Assembly: GCA_963971535.1 (NCBI GenBank)
Contig: OZ020592.1
Span: 58,688,324 to 58,752,323, forward strand
Source of the DNA: Notolepis coatsorum
Lineage: Eukaryota; Chordata; Actinopteri; Aulopiformes; Paralepididae
Direction of reading: 5' to 3'
Length of the DNA stretch: 64,000 nt
This document shows, in pieces, positions 21,336 to 35,577 of this stretch. Both the position numbers and the translations under genes were made by a program. The notes beneath the pieces were generated by a model, which saw nothing but the letters and a program-made list of their open reading frames with translations, was not told the DNA's origin and ran no database searches. Within the stretch, counting starts at the first letter, position 1. Each line of letters starts with the position of its first letter.

Positions 21336-21701
21336 ATGGGGAATTTCTTCAGCAGGACTACCAGCTGTATTATGAGCTCTATAAACTATGATATCGCATT
21401 GCTTTTAAAACATGCTATAGCTAATAAAGTCACCGATGCCCAGTTGTACACTGTAAATGGGAATGTCAGTAACCTGCGCTTAAGGCTTTTTGAAAATATG
21501 TTGAAGCTGGTGAGAGAGAAAGGCTTGCTAAATAATTGGCAATATATGATAGAGACACTCTCAGGGGATGAAAGTCTTCTATCTGAAAACGGCTTAGTTA
21601 CTATTTTAGATCATATGAATGGTTATTTTAACCCCCTGAGGTCTAAAGTTTCTAGCTCCACCTTCTCAGAATATTCTCTTTTTTTTTGTTACATAATGTA
21701 A
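21336..21701 (+). CDS. Orphan 121-aa ORF with N-myristoylation-type start (copy 1)
   Basis: The frame begins MGNFFSRTTSC: Gly2 and Ser6 fit the N-myristoylation consensus (MGxxxS/T), followed by Cys11 as a possible palmitoylation site. The rest is predicted largely helical (for example LRLRLFENMLKLVREKGLL and NWQYMIETLSGDESLLSENG) and ends with a hydrophobic FFCYIM. The 'LFENMLKLVREKGLL...LSGDESLL' pattern is faintly like a death-effector-type helical fold. That is a weak visual resemblance only. It lies about 490 bp downstream of tRNA-Glu. The inverted copy of unit E ends just before it (42340 corresponds to 21284). Function unknown, expression unknown. Confidence 0.4.
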   Translation: MGNFFSRTTSCIMSSINYDIALLLKHAIANKVTDAQLYTVNGNVSNLRLRLFENMLKLVREKGLLNNWQYMIETLSGDESLLSENGLVTILDHMNGYFNPLRSKVSSSTFSEYSLFFCYIM

Positions 21702-22064
21702 AATTACAGATTCATACCTTCAAAATAAGCCATCAATTGTCAAATTTGAGACGATAGTTTTCAATCAATGTCCTATCAAACATTCTGGTAAAATCCTAAC
21801 TACTTTTCAGGATAGGACTTGAACTTGATCCAAGTTCATTCAGCTATCTGATGAGAGAACTACACTCCCAGAATTCAATGTGATCATTGTCACTAGAACC
21901 ATTTCACACCTGGAGCAAAGGCCCAGTCATTCCTTTGTTATTCCAGTGAATGGACCCAGCAGGAGGCCTAGCCTAGCGACAAGCGGCCACTACATAGTTG
22001 GGTATTGAAAAAATGCTCATATCCAAAAGTAGTAGATAGATATAGGTCATACATGTAGGTATGC

Positions 22065-22157
22065 ACTTGTCCTAATATACTAACCTACACTGTAGCACTC
22101 AACACTTTGATGAACATTGTTACTCAGCTGATAGAGGTGTGCCCTTCCTCAATAAAG

Positions 22158-22223
<66 letters not shown>

Positions 22224-22620
22224 TATTTACAGTACTGTACCATATCAAAAAAAAGAAGCAAACCAATAACAATTTGTGGTTGTATTTCTCTAGAATGACT
22301 AGAAGACCTTCTGGGGTGGACGCCAAGCCTGTTCACACAACAGCAGGAACTTGCTGCACAGCCGCATGAATTTATTTTCATTGATGAGGCTGGATTCAAC
22401 CTAAGCCAAACAACACACATTCAAATCCAACCCTAACTAACCTTACTGTCATGCACTTGTCCTAATATACTAACCTACACTGTAGCACTCAACACTTTGA
22501 TGAACATTGTTAGTTACTCAGCTGATAGAGTTGTGCCCTTCCTGATGACTTGTCGTACAGAACTTGTAAGTCGCTTTGGATAAAAGCGTCAGCTAAATGA
22601 CTAGATGTAAATGTAAATGT
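22065..22620. repeat. Direct repeat of about 95 bp flanking a (GA)n block
   Basis: 'gcacttgtcctaatatact' through 'gtgcccttcct' occurs at about 22065-22150 and 22452-22541, bracketing about 300 bp that holds (GA)n (22160-22220). The second copy runs into 'aagtcgctttggataaaagcg'. This is a very common fish repeat tail and reappears inverted at about 53908-53965. Copy 2 has the same block at 38108-38720 with a longer (GA)n (38202-38323). Confidence 0.65.
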
Positions 22621-22638
22621 GTAAATGAGTAAATGTAA

Positions 22639-22640
<2 letters not shown>

Positions 22641-22722
<82 letters not shown>
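22641..22722. repeat. (GT)n at the copy 1/copy 2 junction
   Basis: A perfect GT tract ends directly at the CAGTGGCGTCGCG start of copy 2. The same arrangement at 38743-38813 precedes copy 3. Confidence 0.95.
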
Positions 22723-22723
<1 letters not shown>

Positions 22724-22948
22724 AGTGGCGTCGCGTGGGTAAAATAACAGGGGAAGCCAAAAAAAATTATTAAAAAAAAATTATTAAATATTTTTATTGA
22801 TTTTTTTTTTTTTTTTTTTAGTCAAGTAGTCACCATGTACACTACAGTATGGCTCGGCGGCCAGTCAAACTTTCTTAACAGATTGCAGAATGGGTACAAT
22901 ACAGTACGGCTCAATACACACAATTGTATAAGGGGATGCAGACCAGAG

Positions 22949-23299
22949 GTCCTATAAGGAGGTCCTTTGTCCCCACAGCCATCAGACTGTACAACAGCGT
23001 ATTATAGTTACACCTGTTTTTACACCTGTTTTTACACCTGTTTTTACATCTGTTTTTACACCTGTTTTTATACACCTGCTTTTATCTAATCACGCTACTA
23101 TTTTAATTTTAATTTTAATATTGATGGGTATGATTTAATTGAATTTTATCATGTACTTATTTTTATTCATGATGCAGACATAACATGTAACTACTGTATG
23201 GGAATGGTCAATGTCTGTATACTATGTGAGCTGCGAGATACCCTGAATTTCCCCAAGGGGATTAATAAAGTATCTATCTATCTATCTATCTATCTATCT
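22949..23299 (+). mobile_element. LINE-B, 5'-truncated (copy 2)
   Basis: Same insertion as at 5150-5500, inherited through the tandem duplication, with identical boundaries and flanking AGAG. Confidence 0.75.
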
Positions 23300-24516
23300 A
23301 GAGAAAGACGTTTGTCTTGTTTACATCAGGGTCCCCCATTTTCAATTCATAGTGACATTTATGACATACAAGACATCATGACATCAAATATACAGTACTG
23401 TTACCCCTAGATCCTGACAGAGTATATACATATGATGGGGAGGGGACTGTACATTAGGAGGGGGTGGGTGGGTGGGAGAGAAATATACATACGGCCGGTG
23501 TTGTTTTCGAGGAGGGAGTAGGATTCCGCAGAACACCGGGAGAGAATATGACTGTCTATTAGACAAACGTGACAAGACAAACGTATTTCTCTGGTCTGCA
23601 TCCCCTTAACAATTGTGTGTATTGAGCCGTACTGTATTGTACCCATTCTGCAATCTGTTAAATAAAGTTTTCATTCATTCATTCATTCATTCATTCACGT
23701 GTCTGTTGCGCCGCGCGCCCAGCCATCAGAGCACTCCTACTGTAAAATGCGGAAGCAGTCATTTCAGCCTCAGTTTTACTCGTTTATAAAAATGATTTAA
23801 AATGTTTATTAGCAACGCCAAGCTTTCAAACCCCGCCGCATCTGTGTGTGAAACCCTAATGGAACGCTGGGTACCTTTGACATTTATATCCGATATATTT
23901 TGGACCCACCGCTAGCTTTTAAGCAGTGCTTGATGGTGCACATTAACCTGGCTACTACGGAGGAATAAGTTACTGCGTATTCCAGCCCCTGGCTTGCATT
24001 GCAGTCATGAAAGGGTATACAAGCTTGCCTGATAACGTTAGTTAGTCCTTAGTCAGGCTGCTCAGTTCTTACCTGGTCAATAATGTGGTCCTCCTCTTGC
24101 CAGATAGATTTGTTAAATCATAATATCCACAGTGGTGTGCTCTGCTGGTCCTCAGTACTGTACTGGGATGTCACGTTAGGTAGTCAGGTGGAAACGTGAA
24201 CTTCTGAGTGCCCCGCCTCCAGGTGGAAAATATGCTGAACGTCTTCCTCCCAGCTCCGTTTTAAACTTTTAGGGTGTGGCACAGTGGCAGTCAGCTCGAA
24301 TCTGATTGGCTAGGATCGGATTTGGAGTTTGGACTCACTCTATAATGCTGGAAGCCTGGAGAAAGAGACCTACCCACTGCCTCTCTCCTATACTAGCTGC
24401 AGTAGTGAGCACAGTCTGACAGTGTTAGAGGGAGTGAGAAGGAGAAGAGGGAGACATAAATAAAAAAAAAAAAAAAAAACACAGATGCACAGATGAAAAA
24501 GAATGTAAACTATATT

Positions 24517-24549
<33 letters not shown>

Positions 24550-24921
24550 CATATTTCATAATTTGATATGAATTTATAGGGAGGCATGGCTTCCGTTGGC
24601 TTCCACAAGGATTCGCCACTGGTAGACCTAACCCTCTTCAACCACACCTGCTACCAGCCAAAGATCATATTGACCATCCACCCGTCAAGTATATGGTATG
24701 GTACAAGACAAGTAGATAGTACTAATCACTTCTATGACTGCCCCAGGAGTAAGTGGTGCACAGGAAGCTAACAAACAGCCAGAAAATAATGTCCCTACCT
24801 ACATGTGGTGTCCACTAAACTATATATTTTAACAGCATCTAAGTAGTCAAATCAAATTACAAAGAAATAAGGGCATACTCACCTGTTTGATGATCGGCTC
24901 AAGCCCCCATGTTACACAACA

Positions 24922-25222
24922 TGTAACGATCACTACCCACATTATAGCACCACGACACCCCATGCAAAAAAAAAAAAAACACCAAACAAATTCTAGTGTG
25001 TAAACCAAAAGACTACTCTAACAATGAATACTGGTACAAACTAAAGATCAAAGAATGGTGGAACGTGAAAAGTCTCTGTTTCCACACTCTCTGACTGAAT
25101 GTGTGACTGAGGGACTGGCTTTAACCTGCCAGCAGGTATCCAATCAGCAGCAATCAGCTAATTAGCAGCCCTCACCTGCATGCACAGTGACACAGGAGCG
25201 ATCAAGCTCATGGTACATAACA
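24922..25222 (-). mobile_element. Solo LTR of the Gypsy family (copy 2)
   Basis: Tandem-duplicated counterpart of 7107-7407. Confidence 0.75.
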
Positions 25223-26464
25223 GAAATATATTAGAAAGAGAATACAAATGCACCTTCTGTCACATTATGCAAAACACGCCCCTTTTAGTTTGATTGATTG
25301 TAACCACGCCCCTTTTTTAACTTTGGGGCCCTCTGATTGGTCGAGAGGTTTAAGGGAGCAGGACTTAGGGGTATGACATACCTTATAAGGGCATATAGCC
25401 AAGTTTGATTGATTGTAGCCACGCCCCCTTTTTGAGATGATTTATGACCCCTTAGGGCTTCTCTGATTGGTCGAGAGGTTCAAGGAGGCGGGACATCCGG
25501 TTTAGGAGGCGGGACATCCGGTTTTGGAAGGGGAGGGGTTGTAAGGGCGGGGACTTCCGTTTTTAGATTTTTTTTCAAAATAAACGTTTTTTAAATTTTT
25601 TTTTTTTTTTTTAATAAAAGTTTTTCAAAATAAAAGATTCAAAAATATGTTTTTTTTTATTGTCAGAAATAAACGATTCAAAACGTTTTTTTTATTTTCA
25701 ATTTTCAGAATGTGTGTATTCCAAGGTCTTAAGAAAAATACAATATCTTCACAATATGTATTTGTGTATCTTAAGAATATAGTTTCACAATAAGTATTCC
25801 AAGGTATGCAGAATAAACATTTCAAATTAAGAAATTAAGAATAAATGTGTGTTCTGTCAGTACGCTGTTTGTGAGTGTGTGTAGATTTGTTTGAGTAGAA
25901 AGAAAATGTGTGTGTGTGTAGAAAGAATTCTCCCCATGCTGTGTGTGTCTCCACTCAGGAGACTGAATAACTCTCTGTCAAACTGCAGCTTCTCTGAAGT
26001 GACAGCCCCCTTAGCTGTCATAGAAGACGGGAGAATGACGATAGCGAATAGGGAAGCCTAAAACTAGTGTATTCAGCTTCTGTCAAGTCTAATAGATTTA
26101 CGACGTGTCTTACTTCTCCTTTTCTGCAGAAAAAAACTCACAGTCCCCCAAGGTGTGGCTATGCGTGTATGTGCATGTTTGTGTCTATTCTTGGATAAAG
26201 CCAAATTACAAATGTGCCTATATTTTAGTTTCTTGGAGAATGCCCAATGCATGTTAGGGGAATATTTTTTAAGAAAATACAATGTCACAATCTTTAGACA
26301 TTTGTGTTCAGAAAATTACAAATGTAATGTGCCTATATTTTTTTGTTTCATATGGAAGAGTGTGTTTAAGCAAAAGTCGAAATAAAAGAAAATACAAATG
26401 TAAGTGAATAATAGGCTGATGTTGTTTGAAAAAAGAGTGATAACTTGTAAATAGGGGTTCTAAC

Positions 26465-27190
26465 CAGGCCACGTGAGCGGATCGGCGCGGCCGAGAAATC
26501 CGCTCTTCGCTCTTTAAAGCTTGGTCCGCTCCGCTAATTGCTCATGTTGACCCCGCCCCCAAGTCGCTCTCCGCTCGCTCCCCGCTCACCTTGAATCGAG
26601 CGCTCCCCGCTCCCCGCGGCAGATCGCTCTGCATTTTTTTTTTTTTTTTTGGAGCATGGTGTAAATTAGCTCAAACTACAACAGTCTACACCCCCTGGGC
26701 CCCTTAACAATTGTTTGTATTGAGCCGCATTGTAATTGTACCCATTCTGCAATGTTAAATAACGTTGTTTATCCATTCACTAGCTCTATTAAGCGATGAT
26801 AGGCTAGCCGAGCCACAATGCTATGGTCGCTGCCATTAACGTTAGCATGTAAGCTAACGTCAACAACAATGGCGTCGATACTTTTTCTAACAGGAGTGAG
26901 TGAAGGAGGAGGAGTGAAGCTTGAACAGGATATCACAGGTTCACCCTTCTCATTGGTTGAAAATGGCCTTCATGTTTGTACATCGCCATCTGTTGCTTTG
27001 GCATTGTACTGCATGTATATTACATCAACAGTGTTAAACCACTGTGAGCGACCTGGAGTGGATTGGAGCGGAGGAGAACTCTCGCTCCGGACGTCGCGCC
27101 GACTCATTTTAAAACCCACTCCTTGCTCACGTCAAAACCGGCCGCTCCGCGCCCCGCGCCGCTCACGCTCCGATCCGCTCACATGCACTG
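26465..27190. mobile_element. Non-autonomous hAT-type element (copy 2)
   Basis: Same length and same flanking GTTCTAAC (26457-26464, 27191-27198) as the 8639-9364 element. Shared by duplication rather than independent insertion. Confidence 0.88.
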
Positions 27191-27212
27191 GTTCTAACTA
27201 ACCACAATAAGT

Positions 27213-27303
27213 ATCTATGTATGTATGTATGTATGTATGTATGTATGTATGTATGTATGTATGTATGTATGTATGTATGTATGTATGTATGTATGTATGT
27301 ATG
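27213..27303. repeat. (GTAT)n microsatellite, copy 2
   Basis: About 23 units at the position equivalent to 9387-9546. The length difference is one of the few features separating copies 1 and 2. Confidence 0.95.
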
Positions 27304-30197
27304 TGTGTCTATATTTTAGTTTCTTGGATAAAGACATAATCTTTAGACATTTGTGTTTAAGCAAAAGAAAAATACAAATGTAATGTGCCTATATTTTAGT
27401 TTCTTGGATAAATACATAATCTTTAGACACTTGTGTTCGGAAAATATATGTGTAGATAAAATATATGGGTGTTACAGCATGGTGTAATGCCAACGGGGGA
27501 CAGGGCTAGTGTTTAAGTTATATGCTTGGAGGCTAAGTTCTGCTAGATGGCTGCCTCTCAAGGGTGGGGGGCTGATTACAACCACCGTTGTAAAACCGGT
27601 GAAGCGTTTTATTTAAAATAGATTCTTTTAAAAAAAGGTTGCATTACAGTGTTTTGTATTATTCACATTAATTATTACACTTAAAGATATGATTAGGTAT
27701 AAACGTTATATGTGATAGCTTAAAGAGAGTTGGGCTGAAATTAAAATGTCTGTGTGGATGTGTGTGTGTATGAGGGGGTGTGAACAGGGGCCTTGCTAGG
27801 TGTCAAAACACCGCATGGGGGCGTGAAGATTAGGCGACATGCAAACTCAGAGTAAAACTGTAGAACATTATAGTCACATTTACAGTCATCATTCAAATAC
27901 AAATGGTTTATATCTTTGTAACATGAAAGTTAGTGTAGAACATTATACTCATAGCATATTTTTAGTTCACACAATGGAAGGGGTCACATGAACACAATTT
28001 AAAACAGGTACTAGAATTAACAGATCAGATCCCAAATCCACTGTAACCTCACGCCTACTCACAAAGGCTATGGTTAATAAAACGTTCTATTATTCTAACC
28101 TATATGGGCACATGTACAATGGACATTCAATTCCATCCATTTAATTCACACAACATATATATCTGAGTTAGGGGGCTAGGGGTTAACGTTTATGAATGTA
28201 GCATAAAATCATTAGAATTGTTATCGTGTAGCAATAAAACACAAAGTAGGTTCATGAGAACATGCAGATTATTTATTAATTTCAGATTATTTGACTTGTT
28301 CCAAGACCAGATGACATTTGAAGGAAATTCAAGATATTATATGAGATGTTTTTAAAAGGGGAAGGAACTAATTTACTAGATTGAGTCAGACCGGGGTCTG
28401 AAGATGTCCAGGGCTAGGGTGTCTGTCTGCTGACAGTTTGGGACACGGTGCTTACAGAGAAGTTGTAGTTATTATTTCTTATTTCGTAAAACTAATACAA
28501 TGTTGACTGGAAAATGAGTCTTTGACAAGGTTAAGAGGTAACAGATCAGAGAAAGACTTTTGTCTTGTTTACATCAGAGTCCCCCATTTTCAATTAATCA
28601 GGGCCTATATGGCATACAGATAGACATTAATGCTACATCGATACATTTAGGACATACCAGATTGCAGATACACCAGTGTTTATGATAACTTGTAAGGGTG
28701 TGTCTGTCCAAGCTGCTTTAAATGTTTCAATAGGGTATTTCATCTGTCTTTAATTAAGACTTATTTTATGGATATAGATCACCTCAAGGCCTGAATGTCC
28801 ATCTACTGTATCAATGCTAGGACAAAATTTTTAGGTCAACTTCCCCTTTTTAGCACGGTTCAAACCGTACCAACACATCTAACCCCCATTTATGTCACAG
28901 CACCACTGAAAATTAGGACAGAGTTTGGGTAAAAGGCGTTCTATGCTAGCTAGACCTTCTGTGATAGCTATGTCTGTAATGGACTTTCAAAAACGTTGAA
29001 ACTGTAGACCATTCACCACCCTATCTGATTTTAAAGTTCCAAATTAAGGGGATTTAAAGAATGAGAAGGGCTAATGTCCCTGCATCATTGCATAACGTGG
29101 TGTTATATTTTATATTTATGACCTGACCATCTCTCCCATACCAACCTCCTGCAGATCAATAACTTCCATCCTCTTTTTTACCCTGAAAAACCCATTCAAT
29201 ATAGTTTGCGATACCTCAAATGTAATGTTCAGAAAATATGTATTTTAAGGTCTTTTGTTGTTGCAGTCAATTAGAGCCACGTCTAGCTAAAAGAGGGGTC
29301 GATGATCTCCAATGACTACTTGGTAAACAACTTTTGTGAAAGAATTGGAACTATATTGTGGTACACACGAGTAATTCAGCCATAATATTTGCATATGATA
29401 ACACATAATCCTATTGAATTCTGAATTTTTTGTTTATTGGCTGAGGGTCAATGATACACATAAATTATAAACATCTAAAACCATGAAACTGACCGATTTT
29501 TACTAGATTTAATCAATAGTCAGAAGGATAATGCTATTTTAGTCAAGGGTTGACATATATCACCCCCATGACACATCCCTACTTTTTTGTAAGACAAGCA
29601 GTTTGATGTTTGTTGTATAGTGTTATTGCTCGTTACGTGATAACACATAATCCTATTGAATTCTGATTTGTTTGTTTAATGTCAATGATACACTTAAAAT
29701 AGACATCTAAAATCATGAAACAGGTCGATTTTTACTAGATTGAATCAATAGTCAGAAGGATAATGCTATTTTAGTCAAGAATTGACATATATCACCCCCA
29801 TGACACATCCCTACTTTTGTAAGACAAGCAGTTTGATGTTTGTTGTATAGTGTTATTGCTCGTTTTCCTGTCTTCATTTTTTATCAATCTGCTTATTGTG
29901 TATTATTAGGTGTTTGTTTATGTTTTATCAGTCATTTGTACCAGATCTAGCTCGGGGAAAAAAAGGGTCCATGATCTCAAATGACTACCTGGTAAAAAAG
30001 TATACCAATTGTCATGCAAGAATGTAACTCTAATGTGCTACATAAGTAAAACAGACTATTTGCAAACAGCATTGTTCTAAACAGTGTATTACAAAATCTT
30101 TTTTGTATCTACTATAGACAGTGTGTATTTATATTTTTGCTAAATGTAAAAACATATTTCAGGATATTTAGCAGAAACTATGGTAAATGTAAAGAAC

Positions 30198-33100
30198 GTT
30201 AGGTTATGACTATAACCAAGTTCTGTTAGTATAGCGACGCTCGGCATCACTAGTCTGCACTATCTCGCATATGTGCACGCGCACTGAATAAAGACCACAA
30301 ATGTACCTTTAATCCCAATATTCGTCTGACCACACCCCTATCAGCTTACCCATATAAGCAGGGGTGGGGCCACCCACTCGCCTCCTTCCCAAGCTTTCGC
30401 CACAAGGCGAGGTCAAAGGCTGCAGCGGCGTCGGATGCCGAGCGTCGCTATACTAACAGAACTTGGTTATAGTCATAACCTAACGTTCTGTTTCGTATTA
30501 GCTCTCGCTCGGCATCACTAGTCTGCACAAGGGAGGCCGAGCGAGAGCCAACGGCCGACAAATACACCCCGCTGACAGCCCCCCACAACCATCAGAACAG
30601 GGAGGGCCGAGCCGCCCCGACCCACCCTAATGGAGGGCACCCCCCCTATTAGGGGCTTCACGGGAGGGCGACGGACCCGACCGTGCGAAGAGGCACTCAA
30701 GCAACTCAACGCACAGGGTGAGCAGACCGTGGCTTGACCCCACGACTACACACACGCACAACCCGCATGCCACCCGGGAACGAACGGAGGAACAACCTCG
30801 TTACTGCCCCCAGAATCACGGGTTCAAGGGCAAACCCAACCCCGTGGCAAGGCCGTAGCAGCGGAGCGCGAAGGAAGACCCAGACCCACCAAAAGGACTG
30901 GACTCCCTGGAATGGGGGCCCGGAGAAGTCCATGATGCCAGCATCAGGACCCCACCAGGTGGGCACGTAGTGCCCCGCCCCCCCACATCGCCAGCGTATT
31001 CGGACAAAGGCCCCTCAGCCGAGCGGGCCCCGTCCCCCCAATAGTACACCGCCTGGCACACTGACCCTGCAACAGGCAGTCAGCATGGCTGTAAGCACAC
31101 AAAAAAGGTTAACCAACGGAAGCAGGCAGCGCACCGGGGAAAAACCAGGCAACAGGCTATTAACCCTAGCCTGGAGACTGCGGACGAGACAGGCGCCAGA
31201 GGGGACAGCTGAACACAGCCGCCCCGGCGGAAGGAGCGTAAGCTGGCGGTGTTGCATGACCAAGCCTCCATTTAAAAACCCCCACCCAGAGGGGTCGAGG
31301 CAGAGAAGGCTGACACGATTGGCAGACGTCATGAACGCGCAGGGGCACCCTCAAACGGTGAACCCGGGAGTTGACACTGCTCCAACACACCAGGGAATCA
31401 ACCACCTTGGTGTTACCCAATGCGGTGGTTGTTCCTATAACCCCTCAAGAAAAAACTCCAAAACACACCTGCGGGTATACACCGGCTATACCGCAGTACA
31501 AGTGTTTCAGTTTTCAAAAAAGGGTTAACCCAGGCCTACGGGTCGACGAAACATTACTTCGGACCGGGCCTGGCGGTACGGGAAGCACAGGGTCACCAGA
31601 GGAGGTCAAAGACCACCCCCACAGGCCCCTCTTCGCCATGCGTGAGAGAGGAGCGAAAAAGAATGGCGAACCAGCCCCTAAGCACACCGTACTTGGTATT
31701 CCCAGGCGGTCTCCCAACCAAGTACTAACCAGGACCAACCTGTGTAGCGGCCGAGATCCGACGAGATCGAGCGTGTACAGGATGGCATGGCCGTAAGCCA
31801 TTACGACAGTGCTGAGTAAAAACGTACCCAACCAGGGTCTCCATAGCGCTTAACCCTGTGACACCCGGACCGACCTGGCATTTTTCCCCCTGAAAAAAGC
31901 CCAAGTCCCTCAGGGTACCAGAACAGCAGATCTGCATCCCCGGCGGACAACGGATTCAACTGATCCGGACCAGCGTGACCAGAACCAGTCCCGTGTCCTA
32001 ACCACGCCGACATGCCTACTCCAGGAGAAAGGGCAGATATGCGTGTCGATCTTAACATGAAAAGAAGGCGCCACCCAGACGTTCGGGCGAACCGCGCCTG
32101 GTGGCCCACCCCAAGGGTGTGAGACCCCTCTACATATGTTCAGATCCATTCCGTCATCATCCCCCAGACATGAACGAGAATCCGTCGATAACCAACCCAG
32201 GTCGTGGGATGTGGTCGTTGGAAGAGGAAAAACCCCCATCTCAGTTGCTTTATAAAAACGATGTTTTAACCTCAAGCAACCAAGGCGTGCCAGTCAGTCG
32301 CCTGTTTACAGCGAGCTAGCACTATACGTGCGTCGGGACACACCCCCATCAATGAACAGGCTATTTAAACCTGTCATTGAATCCCCAAGGCGCCCAGGGG
32401 AACGACAAGAGGGGTGTGACACTTCCTAACTCCAACACTTTTTGAATAGAAAAGAAGGAAGCACCAACAGTATGTATCCCAGTCTACACAGCCGGGGGTA
32501 AAAAAAATTCACATTTTTACATCCCACCACCCTCCCATAGGAAGGAGACGGGGATCCCCAGAGAGACTTCCCACGCGAGCTGTACAGATTGAAAAGAATA
32601 TATTGCACCTTGAGCCATGTAAAAAATTGGTTTTAGGGCTCTCCGGGGAAGAGGCACTGAACCCATACACACTCAATAATCGAATTGAATCGAATACATA
32701 CACAATAGAATAGGACACCTTCTAGAGGGTCCACTCACTTTGACAATCTGAGGAGGAAGGCTCTGTACTCTGATGGAGGCTCCCTCACATGGAAAGGAGG
32801 AGTCCGAACTCACAGAAGGCCCGAATAGGCGTTTGGTGAGGAGGAGCCCTGACCACCCCCCCGAAACAGATCCATCACATGGACCTAAACAGCACACGGA
32901 AGTCCTACCAACAGAGACGCGCACGGTGACGTACTCTATGGCGGGGGAATTTCTGCGGTGCACACGCCCAATATTCCAGGCCGTGGGACCAGGAAACTCC
33001 CTCCCCCCCCCCCCCCCCACCCCGTAACGTGCCGAACCGCAACGTGACAGGAACCTTGAAGGACAGGGGGTGTACCCCTGACCGACAGAAACAAGGGGGA

Positions 33101-35577
33101 GAGGAAAGGTTACCAGTTCACCCCTTTACGACCCCACACCCATGATACGATGTAATGACAAAAAGAGAATATGACACAGTCATAGTCAGCTCTATGAAGC
33201 GTTTGACAGCTCCACACAGTGCATGAGCCAACCTGCTATCTGATTTTTACTAAGGAAAAAACACAGAATAGAGAGGGCTCTCTAAGAGCCCCGGTCCAAC
33301 ATACACATGTGCTTCTGTGGCCAGTCCAACCCAGTTGTAGGTCACATGACACACACAACCCATCATCACCTACAAAAAATGGCAAAAACACTCTACAGAG
33401 GAACGCCGTTTTTCATAATGAGAGAATACATAATTCTCGATTAGTATCGGCCACAGGCCTTGCTAAGCACACACGACAGCGACCAAACAATCTTTTCTTT
33501 TAGGAAAATAAAGTTTCTCCAGCAGTTTTAGCACAACCTCAGCAATCAAGCTAAGGGTTACATCGCATCTCTACCACACAAAAAACACAATGTAGTGCAC
33601 AACATGTCTGATAGGAGGATGAAAAAGTCCCCAGGGAACCGGGGGGAAACACAATCCTCTTATTTTACCCTTAATACGGCCAGTTAAAACAGGAAAACCT
33701 GTTAATATGTGAACACACTGTTCATTGTCATCACAGGCTGAGAAAAGAACATTCTTTTACTCACTTGTCACTAAGCATAGCTTCATAGGTTAGTTACCTT
33801 AGTTGTGAGTACACGGTACATATAAACACACATGATGTTTCTCACACAACAACCAGATCATTTTCACATCTGTAACAACAACCCAATTTGCACGGAGAAG
33901 CTAACTGCCAGTGACAAAAACAGTTCACACATAACTCGCGTCATATCCTAAATGCATTGCAGCAACACACGTTTTGGGAAAACATCGTTATTCACAAAAC
34001 ATTTAGAAAAGTAAAACCAGAAGACGTGTTATAAGGTCTGGTCAAACCTTGTCCTACCCGGAACGTAGATCAGCGAAGTGCAGTCTCAAGACCCCGTAGA
34101 CAACACAGCCGATCCTGTGTTGCTCGAACTGGGCAGCGTCGTCGCTCCAACCAGTCGCTACAGTCCTCTTTGTTGACGCAATCCCGTCCAGGCTCAGGGC
34201 AGGGTCGACGAACATCCCCTGTCAAAGATGACGTCGTAGTCAAGAGTGTAAAACATGTTATAATCAAAGCACGTTCAACAGAGTAGCATTAAGCTAACGG
34301 TCGCCCCAACCGTCGGTCGCTACCGCCCCTGCTCGCGAGACGCCGAGCGAACGGCGCACGCGACCAGAGGGAAGTGCGCGGCGGCGCGCGAGGAGCCGGA
34401 GCTACCCCGCGCTGGCCTTGTCCGATAGCAGCAAGCTAACGTTTCCTAGTAATCACAACCGGCTAGCGCCGCAGCTAACAGCTGACTGGCTAACAGTAGG
34501 CCCAACCTCTGTAGGCCACGCAGTGATCCCAGCAGGCTAACGCCGCAGCTAACAGCTGACTGGCTAACCGTAAGCTAAGCAGCTATCACCTGAACTTTGT
34601 ACACAATGATATAACACTCACCCAGACAGGCCGCCGTTCTGAAACCCTCCTCACTTTTTAAGAGAAAAGAGAAACAAGATGTCAACACAGCTTTACAACG
34701 GTGATTTTACCAACACCCGACGGAATCAGCACAATACCAAACTGGCTTGTGTAGCTGACTTGAACATGGATCTTCCGCTATCGAACATCCATGCACATAT
34801 CTCCTCGTGAAGGAATACTCTCATTTGGATATGAAAGAAGGGGCTTAACACGGGACAGAGAGATATCCACTCGTCCAGAAAACACAGGGATCACCAGTGT
34901 TAATGGTCGCGGCCCACTAGTTAAACTAAAATGGCTTCAGACCAAGGTCTTCTGTCGTCTAGGAGACTGAACAAAGGACCCTAGCCTGGGGCCGGTTTTC
35001 ATAAACATTGTCAAGTAGCCCCCATAGCACTAACAGACAAGTGGAGCCTGCCAGCAAACATAACTCACCAGAACCAGGAACCCACCGCGTCTCACAACAG
35101 CGGCGCGTCCTACAGCCCAGCTGTGCCTTTACCGCAACCAGCACACAGCAAGGACTGCAGTTGGAAAAGCATGTAGCGGCACGAACTCCCAATACGAAAA
35201 CCGGTGTAGGATTTTTAGAATGATCATCATCTTCCAGACACTCCAGTACGAAGACAATATCGCCGTATTTTCTCGAAAATAGTGAGAGAGAAAATAAAGA
35301 TATGATGTCAACGTATCCTTGTTTCCCAAAGCTGCTCCTAATTCTTTCTTCCAGCATGGTGTCAAGTGTGGGGATCTACCGAGGCACTTCTTCCTTGTGG
35401 TGAAAGCGAGAAGGAGGCGAGTGGGTGGCCCCACCCCTGCTTATATGGGTAAGCTGATAGGGGTGTGGTCAGACGAATATTGGGATTAAAGGTACATTTG
35501 TGGTCTTTATTCAGTGCGCGTGCACATATGCGAGATAGTGCAGACTAGTGATGCCGAGCGAGAGCTAATACGAAACA
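30198..35577. mobile_element. Large TIR element (copy 2)
   Basis: 5,380 bp between GAAC (30194-30197) and GAAC (35578-35581). It is colinear with 12440-19534 but without the 1.7-kb hAT. The right TIR keeps GATGCCGAGCG where copy 1 has GATGTCGAGCG. Confidence 0.8.
31680..31798 (-). pseudogene. 5S rRNA-derived sequence (copy 2)
   Basis: Tandem-duplicated counterpart of 13923-14041, same features. Confidence 0.85.

Larger units (their letters stand above)
4916..22722 (+). repeat. Tandem unit, copy 1
   Basis: The unit begins CAGTGGCGTCGCGTGGG and runs to the same words at 22723. Essentially all of it recurs in copy 2 with only scattered substitutions and microsatellite length changes. It is 17.8 kb, against 16.1 kb for copy 2. 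The excess is the hAT insertion at 16619-18327. Its left neighbour (Gypsy region) differs from the (GT)n that precedes copies 2 and 3. Confidence 0.9.
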
